Source: Streptomyces sp. CB02056 (GTDB lineage Bacteria; Actinomycetota; Actinomycetes; Streptomycetales; Streptomycetaceae). From it: 64,000 bases of DNA. Positions within the stretch are counted from its first letter, which is position 1; each line of letters begins with the position of its first letter. Position numbers and translations under genes: made by a program. The notes beneath the pieces were generated by a model. The model was not told the DNA's origin and did not search any database. It worked only from the letters and a program-made list of their open reading frames with translations. Below, one piece after another: positions 43,373 to 51,359 of this stretch. Location of the stretch: positions 278,114 to 342,113 of the forward strand of contig NZ_LIPD01000007.1 in NCBI RefSeq assembly GCF_001905545.1. The letters run 5' to 3'.

Positions 43373-44035
43373 TCAGAACCGCGGCGTCAGCAGGCTCGCC
43401 AGCTCGGCCTCGAAGAGCAGCCCGGGACGGAAGCCCATGCCGGTGAAGTGTCCGGCGAGCTCCAGGGACAGCACGCCGTGCAGACGGGTCCAGAAGGCCA
43501 GGAAGCGGTGGAGCACCTCGGGCGGGGCCGGCTGCTCGCCCGCCCAGTCCCGGTGGCCCAGCAGGTGGGTGGTGAACGGCGCCTCCGGGGCGTCCGCTCC
43601 GGCCGGGGCGAGCGCCGCGCAGGCGTCGACCAGGGTTCGCATGACCTCGTCGGCGATGGCGGTGGTGTCCTCGGGCGCGCGGTAGCCGGGCACGGGGGTG
43701 CCGTAGATCAGGAAGTACCGCTGGGGGTCGGCCAGCGCCCAGTCGCGCAGGGCGTGGGCGAGCCCGGCCAGGTCGGCGCCCTCGGCGGCGGCCGCGCCGA
43801 GGGTGTCGGCGAGGCTGCGATACGCGTCCCGGACGAGCTCGGTGATCAGCTCGTCGCGGCCGGCGAAGTAGCGGTAGAGCGCGGGGCCGCTCATGCCCAT
43901 CCGCTTGGCGATCGCGTTGACGGAGAGCGCCGAGGCGCCCGCCGTGGCGATCTGCTCCCAGGCGTGCGCCTTGACCTCTTCGCGCACCTGGGCCCGGTAG
44001 CGCTCGCGCGGGGTGTCCGCGCCCGTCCTCGCCAT
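43373..44035 (-). CDS. TetR-family repressor (WHG-domain type)
   Basis: 220 residues from ATG 44035. HTH: ASALSVNAIAKRMGMSG, ending PALYRYFAGRDELI. The C-terminal domain with WALADPQRYFLIYGTPVPGY is the WHG-type ligand domain common in actinomycete TetR proteins. It is divergent from the SRPBCC gene, with inverted GTTAGAAG elements between, which probably serve as its operators. Ligand unknown. Confidence 0.92.
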   Translation of the reverse strand: MARTGADTPRERYRAQVREEVKAHAWEQIATAGASALSVNAIAKRMGMSGPALYRYFAGRDELITELVRDAYRSLADTLGAAAAEGADLAGLAHALRDWALADPQRYFLIYGTPVPGYRAPEDTTAIADEVMRTLVDACAALAPAGADAPEAPFTTHLLGHRDWAGEQPAPPEVLHRFLAFWTRLHGVLSLELAGHFTGMGFRPGLLFEAELASLLTPRF

Positions 44036-44082
44036 GGCCCTCGCCCGCTCCCCGCGTCGCCCGACTACATGTTCACGCTTCC

Positions 44083-44142
44083 GTTAGAAGGTATCACGGA
44101 ACCTGTTGACGCCCCGGCCCTCATGGAGTTACAACTTCTAAC
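44083..44142. promoter_or_regulatory. Inverted GTTAGAAG operators and promoter for the SRPBCC gene
   Basis: GTTAGAAG (44083-44090) and its complement CTTCTAAC (44135-44142) face each other across 44 nt. Between them TTGACG (44106-44111) with a 17-nt spacer to TTACAA (44129-44134) gives a good promoter towards 44213. Binding at both would bracket the promoter. Confidence 0.6.
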
Positions 44143-44212
44143 GAAGGCATGAGCATCTAGCTCGCAAGGCGTCCGAGCCGTCCCGACGGCCGACCAGTGA
44201 ATGGGGAGTTCC

Positions 44213-44851
44213 ATGTCCGCCACGCGCAGCTCCACCCGCGGCACCGGCATCCGCACCGCCCTGCTGACCCTCCCGCTCGCCCTCGGGCTGCTCGGCGCCG
44301 CCGCCGCACCGGCCGGGGCCGCCACCGCCCACCGCCCCGGCTCCTCGCTCACCTGCGGCGGGGCGGGCGTCGACCCCGACGCCCGCGTCCGCTACCGGAC
44401 GGAGGCGGTGATCCACGCACCGCTGCGGACGGTCTGGCGACTCCAGACCGACGTGGCGCGCTGGCCCGACTGGCAGGCGCCGGTGCGGAGCGCCGAGCGC
44501 CTCGACGGCGGCCCGCTGCGCCCGGGGTCGGCGTTCCACTGGACCACCCCGCTGCCCCCGAACCCCGCCTCGGCCGACCCCGTCCTGGAGATCACCTCCA
44601 CCGTCCGGCAGCTGCGGTCCGGCGCCTGCATCCGCTGGACCGGCCCGGCGGTCGCGACCGGGCTGCGGATCGACGGCGTCCACGTGTGGAACTTCACCGA
44701 GGTCCCCGGCGGCGTCCTGGTGCGCACCGAGGAGACCCACACCGGCCCCCAGGTCGACGCGAACGTCCCCGCCGCCACCGACATCCTCCGCCAGGGCCTC
44801 GAAGGGTGGCTGCAGGACCTGAAGACCGCCGCCGAGGCCCGCACCCGGTAG
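44213..44851 (+). CDS. Secreted SRPBCC (polyketide-cyclase/START-like) protein
   Basis: 212 residues; ATG 44213 is preferred over ATG 44201 because GGGGAG lies 5 nt before it. A signal peptide (IRTALLTLPLALGLLGAAAA, cut near AGAA) precedes a SRPBCC fold: YRTEAVIHAPLRTVWRLQTDVARWPDWQ split over strand and helix, GSAFHWTT, then VHVWNFTEVPGGVLVRTEE and a long C-terminal helix. Such folds bind hydrophobic ligands in a deep cavity; export of one is uncommon. It is probably repressed by the divergent TetR. Confidence 0.88.
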   Translation: MSATRSSTRGTGIRTALLTLPLALGLLGAAAAPAGAATAHRPGSSLTCGGAGVDPDARVRYRTEAVIHAPLRTVWRLQTDVARWPDWQAPVRSAERLDGGPLRPGSAFHWTTPLPPNPASADPVLEITSTVRQLRSGACIRWTGPAVATGLRIDGVHVWNFTEVPGGVLVRTEETHTGPQVDANVPAATDILRQGLEGWLQDLKTAAEARTR

Positions 44852-44985
44852 GACCGGCCGACCCGACCGACTCGCCGGACTGTCCCGCCGGGCCGACTCG
44901 CGGACCCCGCGCATGGAAGCCCGCGCCCCGGGCAGACGCCGCCCGGGGCGGACCTTCGCCCCGTCGACGAGAGGAGGCACCCGCC

Positions 44986-45159
44986 GTGGGTACCGAGGAG
45001 AAGCTGCGCAACATGGCGGAGAAGGCCAGCGGCAAGGCCAAGGAAGCGGCCGGGAAGGCCACCGGCGACCGTTCGACCGAGCTCAAGGGCAAGGCCGAGC
45101 AGGCGAAGAGCGACCTGAAACAGGCCGTGGAGAAGGTCAAGGACGCGGGCAAGCACTGA
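44986..45159 (+). CDS. CsbD-family small stress protein
   Basis: 57 residues from GTG 44986 after GAGGAGG. Lysine/alanine-rich amphipathic sequence MAEKASGKAKEAAGKATGD and a second helix with KAEQAKSDLKQAVEKVKD, the two-helix CsbD fold. Family members are induced by general stress in Bacillus and streptomycetes; molecular role unknown. Cytoplasmic. It stands 134 nt after the SRPBCC gene. Confidence 0.93.
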   Translation: MGTEEKLRNMAEKASGKAKEAAGKATGDRSTELKGKAEQAKSDLKQAVEKVKDAGKH

Positions 45160-45164
45160 TCCGG

Positions 45165-45199
45165 CACCCGGCCGGTCGTCCCCGGACGGCCGCCGGGTG
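45165..45199. terminator. Hairpin between convergent csbD-like and monooxygenase genes
   Basis: CACCCGGC (45165-45172) pairs with GCCGGGTG (45192-45199), with further internal GC pairing; 5 nt after the CsbD stop. Confidence 0.5.
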
Positions 45200-45267
45200 T
45201 CCGCGCTTCCACCGCGCCCGGCGCACCGGCGTCGCCGGCCGGCCCGGGCACGGACCCCCGGAGCCCC

Positions 45268-46686
45268 TCAGGGGGCGAGCAGCCCCTGCCGCTCCGCGTA
45301 GGCCGCGAGGCCGTCGGCGGTAGCGCCGGCCCACCCGAGGTAGCCGTCCGGCCGGACCAGGAACACCCCGGTGCCGTACGCCTCGTAGGCCGGGATGCGG
45401 ACCACCGGGGCGGTGACGGCGGGCAGCGGGGTGTCCGTGCCGACGGTGAGCAGCGTCCAGTGCGGGCCGCGGAAGGCGTCGAACAGCCGGGTGCCGCCCC
45501 GGCGGCCGTCGGGGGCGCGGTCGCCGGCCCGCAGCGCGTCCGCCGGGAGGTCCTGGCGGGTCTCCACCGAGAGCGCGGACTCCCGGTAGCCGAGGTCGAG
45601 TTGCTGGGTTGCCCGGCCGCGGCGCTGCTCGCCGCGGTGGACCCTGGTGGACAGTTCCAGCATCGCGGCCGCGTTGCCGCGGCGCTCCTCCTGGTAGCTG
45701 TCGAGCAGCCCCTCCCCCGCTCGCCCGGTCAGCACCGCGGCCAGCTTCCAGCCCAGGTTGTAGGCGTCCTGGACGCTGGTGTTCAGGCCCTGCCCGCCGG
45801 CCGGCGAGTGGACGTGCGCGGCGTCGCCCGCCAGGAAGACCCGGCCCGCGCGGAAGCGGTCGGCGAGCGCGGCGCGCGGGCGGAACTCGGAGATCCAGCG
45901 CAGTTCGGTGACCTGCTCGGCGGCCAGGTGGGAGCGGGCCGCGACCACCGTGCGCAGCCCGTCGAGGGTGAGGTCGACGGCCGTCCCCTCCGGGAACTGG
46001 GCGACCAGCTGGAAGTCCTCGGTGCCGCCGAGCGGGCAGATCGCCAGCATCCCCTCCTCGGAGCCGAACACGTGCCAGTGCTCGCGGTCCAGCCCGTCGA
46101 TCCGGACGTCCGCGACCAGCATCGGGTCCGGGTCGACGGTCTCGCCGGTCATCCCGATGCCGAGCAGTCGCCGCACCGTCGAGCGGCCGCCGTCCGCCGC
46201 GACGACGTACCGCGCCCGGACCGGGCCGCCGGCAACGAACTCGGCGGTCACGCCCTCCTCGTCCTGCGCCAGGCCGACCAGCTCCCGGCCGAACGCGACC
46301 TCGCCGCCCAGCTCGCGCAGCCGCCCGTACAGCACCTGCTGGGTGCGCCACTGGGGCAGCATCAGCGCCTCGGTGTACGGCTCGGCCTCGGAGGGCTCGG
46401 TCGGGTCGAACATCCGGCGCTCGCCCTGCGGTTCGCCGTCCCGCCAGAACAGGTTGGGCGGGTAGTGCCCGGCGACCGCGCGGACCCGGTCGAGCACGCC
46501 GAAGTCGTCGAGCACCTCCAGCGTGCGCGGCTGGAGGCCCTTGCCGCGCGAGCCGGGGAAGAGTTCGGCGCCGCGCTCGACCACCAGCGCGGCGACGCCG
46601 TGCCGGGCGAGGTCGAGCGCCAGGGCCAGTCCGGTGGGCCCGGCGCCGATGACCAGGACGTCCGTGTGCATGCCGTGAGAAGCCAC
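45268..46686 (-). CDS. FAD-dependent aromatic monooxygenase (PheA/TfdB/Rox-like)
   Basis: 472 residues from GTG 46686 with AAGGAGG 6 nt upstream. Class A flavoprotein hydroxylase motifs: DVLVIGAGPTGLALALDLAR (FAD), the DG motif VVAADGGRSTVRRLLGI and the GD motif FLAGDAAHVHSPAGGQGLN. Length and a short C-terminal thioredoxin-like region match aromatic hydroxylases of the PgaE/rifampicin-monooxygenase group. It could tailor or inactivate an aromatic antibiotic. The divergent TetR and twin operators suggest substrate induction. Confidence 0.92.
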   Translation of the reverse strand: MASHGMHTDVLVIGAGPTGLALALDLARHGVAALVVERGAELFPGSRGKGLQPRTLEVLDDFGVLDRVRAVAGHYPPNLFWRDGEPQGERRMFDPTEPSEAEPYTEALMLPQWRTQQVLYGRLRELGGEVAFGRELVGLAQDEEGVTAEFVAGGPVRARYVVAADGGRSTVRRLLGIGMTGETVDPDPMLVADVRIDGLDREHWHVFGSEEGMLAICPLGGTEDFQLVAQFPEGTAVDLTLDGLRTVVAARSHLAAEQVTELRWISEFRPRAALADRFRAGRVFLAGDAAHVHSPAGGQGLNTSVQDAYNLGWKLAAVLTGRAGEGLLDSYQEERRGNAAAMLELSTRVHRGEQRRGRATQQLDLGYRESALSVETRQDLPADALRAGDRAPDGRRGGTRLFDAFRGPHWTLLTVGTDTPLPAVTAPVVRIPAYEAYGTGVFLVRPDGYLGWAGATADGLAAYAERQGLLAP

Positions 46687-46695
46687 GACAACCTC

Positions 46696-46710
46696 CTTAA
46701 CGTTGTTAAG
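46696..46710. promoter_or_regulatory. TetR operator 1 (perfect palindrome)
   Basis: CTTAAC-GTT-GTTAAG, a perfect 15-bp palindrome that overlaps the ribosome-binding region of the monooxygenase gene (AAGGAGG on the minus strand begins inside it). Confidence 0.8.
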
Positions 46711-46732
46711 TAGCCGTTGCCGACAGCGTGCA

Positions 46733-46749
46733 CTTAACGGCGTTAAACT
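46733..46749. promoter_or_regulatory. TetR operator 2 overlapping the tetR -10 element
   Basis: CTTAAC-GGC-GTTAAA (46733-46747), 11 of 12 arm positions matching operator 1, overlaps TAAACT (46744-46749). The -10 ends 7 nt before GTG 46757, so the tetR message is probably leaderless. The centres are 37 bp apart. Confidence 0.75.
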
Positions 46750-46756
46750 GTCAACC

Positions 46757-47467
46757 GTGACCCCCCAGAGAACCCCCAAGCTCGACCGCGGCCAGGTCGT
46801 CGACACCGCGCTGGACCTGCTGAACGAGGCCGGCCTGGACGGCCTGACGCTGCGCGCCATCGCTGCCCGGCTCGACGTCAAGGCGCCCGCGCTGTACTGG
46901 CACTTCAAGGACAAGCAGGCGCTGCTGGACGAGATGGCGACCGAGATGATGCGCCGCATGACGGCCCGGGCGGCGGCGGACGCGGGCGCCGGGGCGGACG
47001 GGGCCGACGCGGCCAGCGGGGCCGACGGGGCCGGTCGCGCCCCGGCCCCGGGCGACTGGCGGGAGACCTACCTGAGGACCATGCGCACCCTGCGCGCCGA
47101 GCTGCTGCGCTACCGCGACGGCGCGAAGGTCTACAGCGGCTCCCGGTTCACCGACACCGGCTACGCGGCCGAACTGGACACCTGGCTGCGCCTGCTGGTC
47201 GAGTCCGGGTTCACCCCGGTGGCCGCCGCCCGGGCCTGGCAGACCGCCTACAGCTACACCATCGGCTACGTCATCGAGGAGCAGGCGATGGGCCCCAACC
47301 CCTTCGACGGCGAGGAGGGCTACGACCTGGACGCCCGCGCCGAGCGCCTGGCCGCCCACCCGCTGGCCGCCGAATCGGGCCGGGTGATGTTCCAGGACTT
47401 CGACGAGGGCTTCGAGCAGGGCCTGGCGGCGGTGCTCGCCGGGGTCGAGGCCACCCTGCTCGGCTGA
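46757..47467 (+). CDS. TetR-family repressor (TetR_C type)
   Basis: 236 residues from GTG 46757, leaderless. HTH: GLDGLTLRAIAARLDVKAPA then LYWHFKDKQALLDEMA. The long C-terminal domain (TYLRTMRTLRAELLRYRDGAK, and a YTIGYVIEEQAMG segment near 180) resembles the tetracycline-repressor ligand domain. An Ala/Gly/Asp low-complexity insertion (about 80-105) separates the two. It is divergent from the FAD monooxygenase with two operators between, much like tetR-tetX-type pairs. Confidence 0.94.
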   Translation: MTPQRTPKLDRGQVVDTALDLLNEAGLDGLTLRAIAARLDVKAPALYWHFKDKQALLDEMATEMMRRMTARAAADAGAGADGADAASGADGAGRAPAPGDWRETYLRTMRTLRAELLRYRDGAKVYSGSRFTDTGYAAELDTWLRLLVESGFTPVAAARAWQTAYSYTIGYVIEEQAMGPNPFDGEEGYDLDARAERLAAHPLAAESGRVMFQDFDEGFEQGLAAVLAGVEATLLG

Positions 47468-47512
47468 CGGCTCCGGGGCGGTCGTCCGCCGTCGGCCGTT
47501 CACCGTTTCACC

Positions 47513-47560
47513 GGTTCGCCGTTTTGCCGGTTCGCCGTTTTGCCGGTTCGCCGTTTTGCC
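47513..47560. repeat. Three exact tandem copies of a 16-bp unit
   Basis: GGTTCGCCGTTTTGCC at 47513-47528, 47529-47544 and 47545-47560, preceded by a degenerate copy. It is intergenic, between the tetR stop and the terminator, and its TTTT runs stand out in this G+C-rich DNA. Confidence 0.95.
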
Positions 47561-47576
47561 GTCCCGGAAACGACCG

Positions 47577-47608
47577 CACCGCCGGGCCCGTGCCAGGGCC
47601 CGGCGGTG
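47577..47608. terminator. Bidirectional hairpin terminator
   Basis: Perfect 13-bp arms CACCGCCGGGCCC (47577-47589) and its complement (47596-47608), 6-nt loop, between convergent tetR and phosphoesterase genes. Confidence 0.88.
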
Positions 47609-47631
47609 TCCGTGCCGCGCGGAAGCGCGGG

Positions 47632-49623
47632 TCAGGCGGTCATGAACTCGCCCACCCGCAGCGCCCGCTTCACGATCCGGACGTCCCCGATGTACCCGTG
47701 GAAGACCTTGTCCAGCACCCCCGCGTACGCGTAGCCGCCCAGCATCCACGGCCGTCCCAGCGTGGTCAGCCCGACCGCGGGCGTCGCCGGGTTGCGCGCC
47801 ACCTCGCAGCCGTCGACGTACATCCGGCTGAGCTTCCCGTCGTTGACCACCGCGACGTGCCACCAGTGGTCCAGCGGCAGCTGGTGGCCCCAACAGGTAG
47901 ACGCCCCGGTCTGGTTGAGCGGGTAGACGCACCACTGGAGGGCCGGCGCCTCGGAGACGCTGAGCGTCGCGACCGGCTCGTCGGCGTCCGTCCCGGGCCC
48001 GCTCCTGCCCGCCTCTCCGCTCGTCCCCCAGCGGCTGAGCAGCGCGGACCAGCGGCTCTGCGCGGAGTCCCAGTCGGCGGGCAGCTTGAAGAAGGCCTCG
48101 ACGGTGAACCCGCGCTCGAAGGCCTCCCGGTTCACCGGCGCGGTGGGCACCGTCTGCAGGTAGCCGCCGCGGACCGGCGAGCGGGTGCCCCTGAACAGCA
48201 GGCTGCCGTGGCCCGGCTGGTCCGGGTGGTGCTCGGCGGACCAGCTGAGCGCGCCGTCGGGCGTGCCCGGGGCGCTCTGCCAGAGCAGGTCGTTGCCCTG
48301 CCCGCTCAGGTCCTTGACGACCTGCTGCGGGGTGACGGCCGCACCGTCCGCGCCGCCGTTGTCGAACCGCCAGTAGGCCACCGTGTCGCGGACCAGCAGC
48401 TCGCCCGCCCGGCGCGCCGGGCGCTGCGGGACGGGCGCGAAGCCGGCGAAGCGGCGCTCGAAGTCGATCGCGAGCGAGAAGCGGTCCACGTCCGAGGTCA
48501 GCTCGACGTGCTGGGCCGCCAGCGAGTTGCGCTCCTCGGCCGCGATCTGCTGGATCCACGGCGAGAAGGTCGACACGTCGACGGTGCCGCGGTCGAGGTC
48601 GAATCGGTACGCCCGGATCATCGCCGCACCGCCGTAGTAGCGGTCCTGGTAGTTGGTGATGTGCACGTGCACGTCGTGGCCGGCCCTGTTCCGCAGCACG
48701 GTGCGCCCGGGCGGCCAGTAGTGCCCGTTGACGGTCAGGAAGATCTGGTCGTTGCCGTCGATCAGCCGCTCCCAGAGCCGCTTCCCGTTGTCGGACAGCT
48801 CGGCGCGGCCGCCGTCGTCGGCGTACGCCAGGTCGTGGGTGGTCAGGATCACCGGAAGCTTGGGGTTCGCCGCGATCACCCCGTTCGCCCAGGCGAAGCC
48901 CGCGTCGGAGAGCCGCCAGTCCAGCGAGAGCACCATCCAGTCGCGGCCCGCCGCCCGGAACACGTGGCAGGTGTTGTAGCCGTCCGGGCTGGAGCCGCGG
49001 TAGCCGGAGGTGCGGGCGGCCCTGGCCTTGCCGAAGGTCTCCAGGTACGGGGTGGTGCCGCGCTGGTCGTCGGTCGAGGAGCGGACGTCGTGGTTGCCGG
49101 CGAGCACGCCGTAGGCGGCGCCCGCGTCGTCCAGCAGGCCGAACACCTTGGTGACGGCGGCGTACTCGACGGCCAGGCCGTTCTCGGTGACGTCGCCGAG
49201 GTGGGCCAGGAAGACGATGTTGTCGTCCGTCCCGTCCTCCCGGTTGACCCCGCCGTCCAGCACGTAGCGGACCGAGGCCTCCAGCGGCGCCGGGTGGATC
49301 CGGTCCTGGTCGAACAGGTACTGGGTGTCCGGCATGACCACGACGGTGAACTGCCGGGCGTCCGGGTCGGGCTGCCACCGCCCCTTCCCCTTGCCCTTCT
49401 TGGGCGCCTTCACGGCCGCACCCGCCGCGCCCGCCGCCTCGGGCCCGGCCGCCTGCGCCGGCACCGCGCCGAGCAGACCGAGCCCGGCGGTGCCGACCCC
49501 CGCGCCCAGCAGACCGGCCCCGCGCAGGAACCGGCGCCGACTGTCCGCGGCCGGCCCCTCCCCGTCGAGGTCGGCCGTCCGCGGGCAGCCGCACTCGTGC
49601 TCGGTCGCCTGGTTGTCGTGCAT
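47632..49623 (-). CDS. Tat-exported metallophosphoesterase with LamG-like domain
   Basis: 663 residues from ATG 49623 (GGGAG 6 nt upstream). A twin-arginine signal SRRRFLRGAGLLGAG begins near residue 28. The calcineurin-like phosphoesterase domain (about 90-350) has VVVMPDTQYLF, FLAHLGDVTENG, LAGNHDVRS, LTTHDLAY and VNGHYWPPG. A C-terminal concanavalin/LamG-like jelly roll (about 430-660, VEAFFKLPADW, WWHVAVVNDG, MYVDG) should bind carbohydrate or another surface ligand. Exported and folded with metals bound; substrate probably a phosphoester in the cell wall or medium. Monocistronic. Confidence 0.9.
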   Translation of the reverse strand: MHDNQATEHECGCPRTADLDGEGPAADSRRRFLRGAGLLGAGVGTAGLGLLGAVPAQAAGPEAAGAAGAAVKAPKKGKGKGRWQPDPDARQFTVVVMPDTQYLFDQDRIHPAPLEASVRYVLDGGVNREDGTDDNIVFLAHLGDVTENGLAVEYAAVTKVFGLLDDAGAAYGVLAGNHDVRSSTDDQRGTTPYLETFGKARAARTSGYRGSSPDGYNTCHVFRAAGRDWMVLSLDWRLSDAGFAWANGVIAANPKLPVILTTHDLAYADDGGRAELSDNGKRLWERLIDGNDQIFLTVNGHYWPPGRTVLRNRAGHDVHVHITNYQDRYYGGAAMIRAYRFDLDRGTVDVSTFSPWIQQIAAEERNSLAAQHVELTSDVDRFSLAIDFERRFAGFAPVPQRPARRAGELLVRDTVAYWRFDNGGADGAAVTPQQVVKDLSGQGNDLLWQSAPGTPDGALSWSAEHHPDQPGHGSLLFRGTRSPVRGGYLQTVPTAPVNREAFERGFTVEAFFKLPADWDSAQSRWSALLSRWGTSGEAGRSGPGTDADEPVATLSVSEAPALQWCVYPLNQTGASTCWGHQLPLDHWWHVAVVNDGKLSRMYVDGCEVARNPATPAVGLTTLGRPWMLGGYAYAGVLDKVFHGYIGDVRIVKRALRVGEFMTA

Positions 49624-49870
49624 GTTCGCTCCCGAAAGTGGTGTGGGCCCTGACGGTAGGGACCGGGACTGGTCGGAGATCATCGGGCGGGCCATGCCCC
49701 GGTGAACAGCGGCCGAATCCGCCGGGCTTCGGGGCCCGGGCGGCGGGCGGCGGGCGGCGGTGGGCGACGGTGGGCCCGTGCGGGCGGGTGCCCCGCGGGC
49801 GTGTGCCGGCGCCGGAACCGGGTAGGCGCGCCGACGGAACACAACCGGCCGAATCCGTTCGGGGGCCGTC

Positions 49871-50356
49871 ATGGCCGTACGACCCAGCCCAGACCTGCCG
49901 CACGCGGGCGGGGCCCGCCGCCGGAGCGGCGAGCGCCACGACTTCCCGCACACCCCGCAGGGCCCCGGCCGGACGATGCCCCAGCTCCGGCCGCAGGAGA
50001 CGGTGCGCCTGGGCACCGAGCCGGTGACCGCCCGATCGGACCTGGAGCTGCGGCGGGTGCTCTCCCGGGTCTTCCTCGTCCTGTTCCTCGGCGGGGCGGT
50101 GGCGTTCGCCGTGCTGGCCGCGCTGGCCGGCCCGGGCCCCGCGCCCAACCAGGGGACCTACGCCTTCTTCGCCGCCCTGTGCGCCGGGTTCGCCGGCATC
50201 ACCGCGCTCGACCTGCTGGTGATCCGGCGCCGCCTGGCCGCCGGCCAGGGCCGCGACCGGGCGGGCGGCCCGGGGAGCACAGACTCGGGGACCACGGCCT
50301 CAGGAATCAGGCCTCCGGGGCCTCCAGGACACCCCCGCCCCGACCGGCGGGACTGA
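49871..50356 (+). CDS. Small membrane protein, DUF6343-like
   Basis: 161 residues if ATG 49871 is used; an internal ATG at 49976 is the alternative. Third-position G/C bias is already strong between the two, favouring the longer form, but neither has a good ribosome site. The conserved part is GTEPVTARSDLELRRVLSR followed by two transmembrane helices (VFLVLFLGGAVAFAVLAALA, FAALCAGFAGITALDLLV), a layout I recall for DUF6343. Function unknown. The 247 bp before it hold only GGCGGGC-type low-complexity repeats. Confidence 0.65.
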   Translation: MAVRPSPDLPHAGGARRRSGERHDFPHTPQGPGRTMPQLRPQETVRLGTEPVTARSDLELRRVLSRVFLVLFLGGAVAFAVLAALAGPGPAPNQGTYAFFAALCAGFAGITALDLLVIRRRLAAGQGRDRAGGPGSTDSGTTASGIRPPGPPGHPRPDRRD

Positions 50357-50493
50357 GCGTGCGGCCCCCGACCGTCGCCCGCCCAACCGTCGCCGGCGCC
50401 TCAACCATCCCACCGGGTCTGGCCCGGTGGCCGTTCGGCAGACCGCGGGTTTGCATGGAGTCACCGAGCCCCCAGCGATCCGGAGGTAGCGCC

Positions 50494-50718
50494 GTGTACG
50501 AGATGTGGGCCGAGCACGACCCGGCGGTCTCCCCACCCGCCGTGGTGTGGCACGTGGTGGCCAAGGACGATGCGAGCTCCTCGCTGTGCGGGCGGTTCCT
50601 GGAGCCCTCCCAGCGCGTCGTCCCGGTGGGCGACGGCGCCGGTGCGGCCGGGCCGGACCGGTACTGCGACCCCTGCCTGGTCACCGTGCGCGAGGCCTTG
50701 GCCGCCAGCGCTCGGTGA
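50494..50718 (+). CDS. Small cysteine-containing hypothetical protein
   Basis: 74 residues from GTG 50494 with CGGAGG 8 nt upstream. It begins VYEMWAEHDPAVSPP and carries three cysteines, SSLCGRFLE and RYCDPCL; the CxxC plus an upstream Cys and His suggest a small zinc site. Cytoplasmic, no known family. Many actinomycetes have short proteins of this build near regulatory genes. Confidence 0.7.
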   Translation: MYEMWAEHDPAVSPPAVVWHVVAKDDASSSLCGRFLEPSQRVVPVGDGAGAAGPDRYCDPCLVTVREALAASAR

Positions 50719-50827
50719 CCTTGTCGTTGCGACCTCCGCCCTCCGTCGCCTTCCTCTTCCTCTCGACACGCGTCGTGGCCGTGTGCGCACGGCCACCTGC
50801 CCACGACCACGCGCTCACGGCCCACGT

Positions 50828-50869
50828 GTTCACGACGACGCGCTCTCGGTTCACGACGAGGTGCTCACG
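50828..50869. repeat. Imperfect 21-bp tandem duplication
   Basis: GTTCACGACGACGCGCTCTCG (50828-50848) is followed directly by a second copy with four changes (50849-50869). The second copy runs into the 3' end of the DUF6296-like gene and includes its stop codon. Confidence 0.75.
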
Positions 50870-51101
50870 GCAGCGGCACCGCCATCAGGCAGGGGTGCCG
50901 ACTGCCGATCGCGGGAGCCGCCAGGACGGTGGCCACCCCGCCGGTGATCTCCACCCGAAGGTCGCCGTCCGAGCTCTCCCAGACCAGGCCCCCGCCGGGC
51001 CCCACGGCCTGCGTCTCGTACACGACGACGACGGACGGTGGAGCGTGCCCGCCGATCGGGCCGGGGAGCGTCACCGCGTAGCGGCGGGTGAGGCTTTTCA
51101 T
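50865..51101 (-). CDS. DUF6296-like small protein
   Basis: 78 residues from ATG 51101 after a full AAGGAGG. The pattern RYAVTLPG, PSVVVVYETQAVGPGGGLVW, DLRVEITGGVATVLA is like DUF6296 proteins as I remember them, a family multiplied in Kitasatospora. Function unknown. It is convergent with the preceding small gene. The 258 bp before it, up to the AI-2E-type gene, contain no other frame I can support. Confidence 0.75.
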   Translation of the reverse strand: MKSLTRRYAVTLPGPIGGHAPPSVVVVYETQAVGPGGGLVWESSDGDLRVEITGGVATVLAAPAIGSRHPCLMAVPLP

Positions 51102-51359
51102 CTCGGCCTCCTTCTCCCCCCTCCCTGCGCCATGGATTCTCCCCTCATCCGGCCGCTTGTACACGGAGGACCATTGCCCTTCCCGGGGCGACCGGCGCCG
51201 TTCCCGTGTCTGCCCGGGCCCGGCACGCCCGCACACCGACGCGGTCGGCATGCCGCTGTCCGGGTGACGGGACCCGGCGCCGCCGCAGGGCGAACCGTCG
51301 CGGTATGGGTCATCGTGACGTGAGAGGACGACACCCGGCCGAGCCCGAGGAGACCGCCC

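Noticed and set aside
47513..47560. 16-bp tandem repeats considered as a small CRISPR array
   Set aside because: Units abut with no spacers and no cas genes are present.
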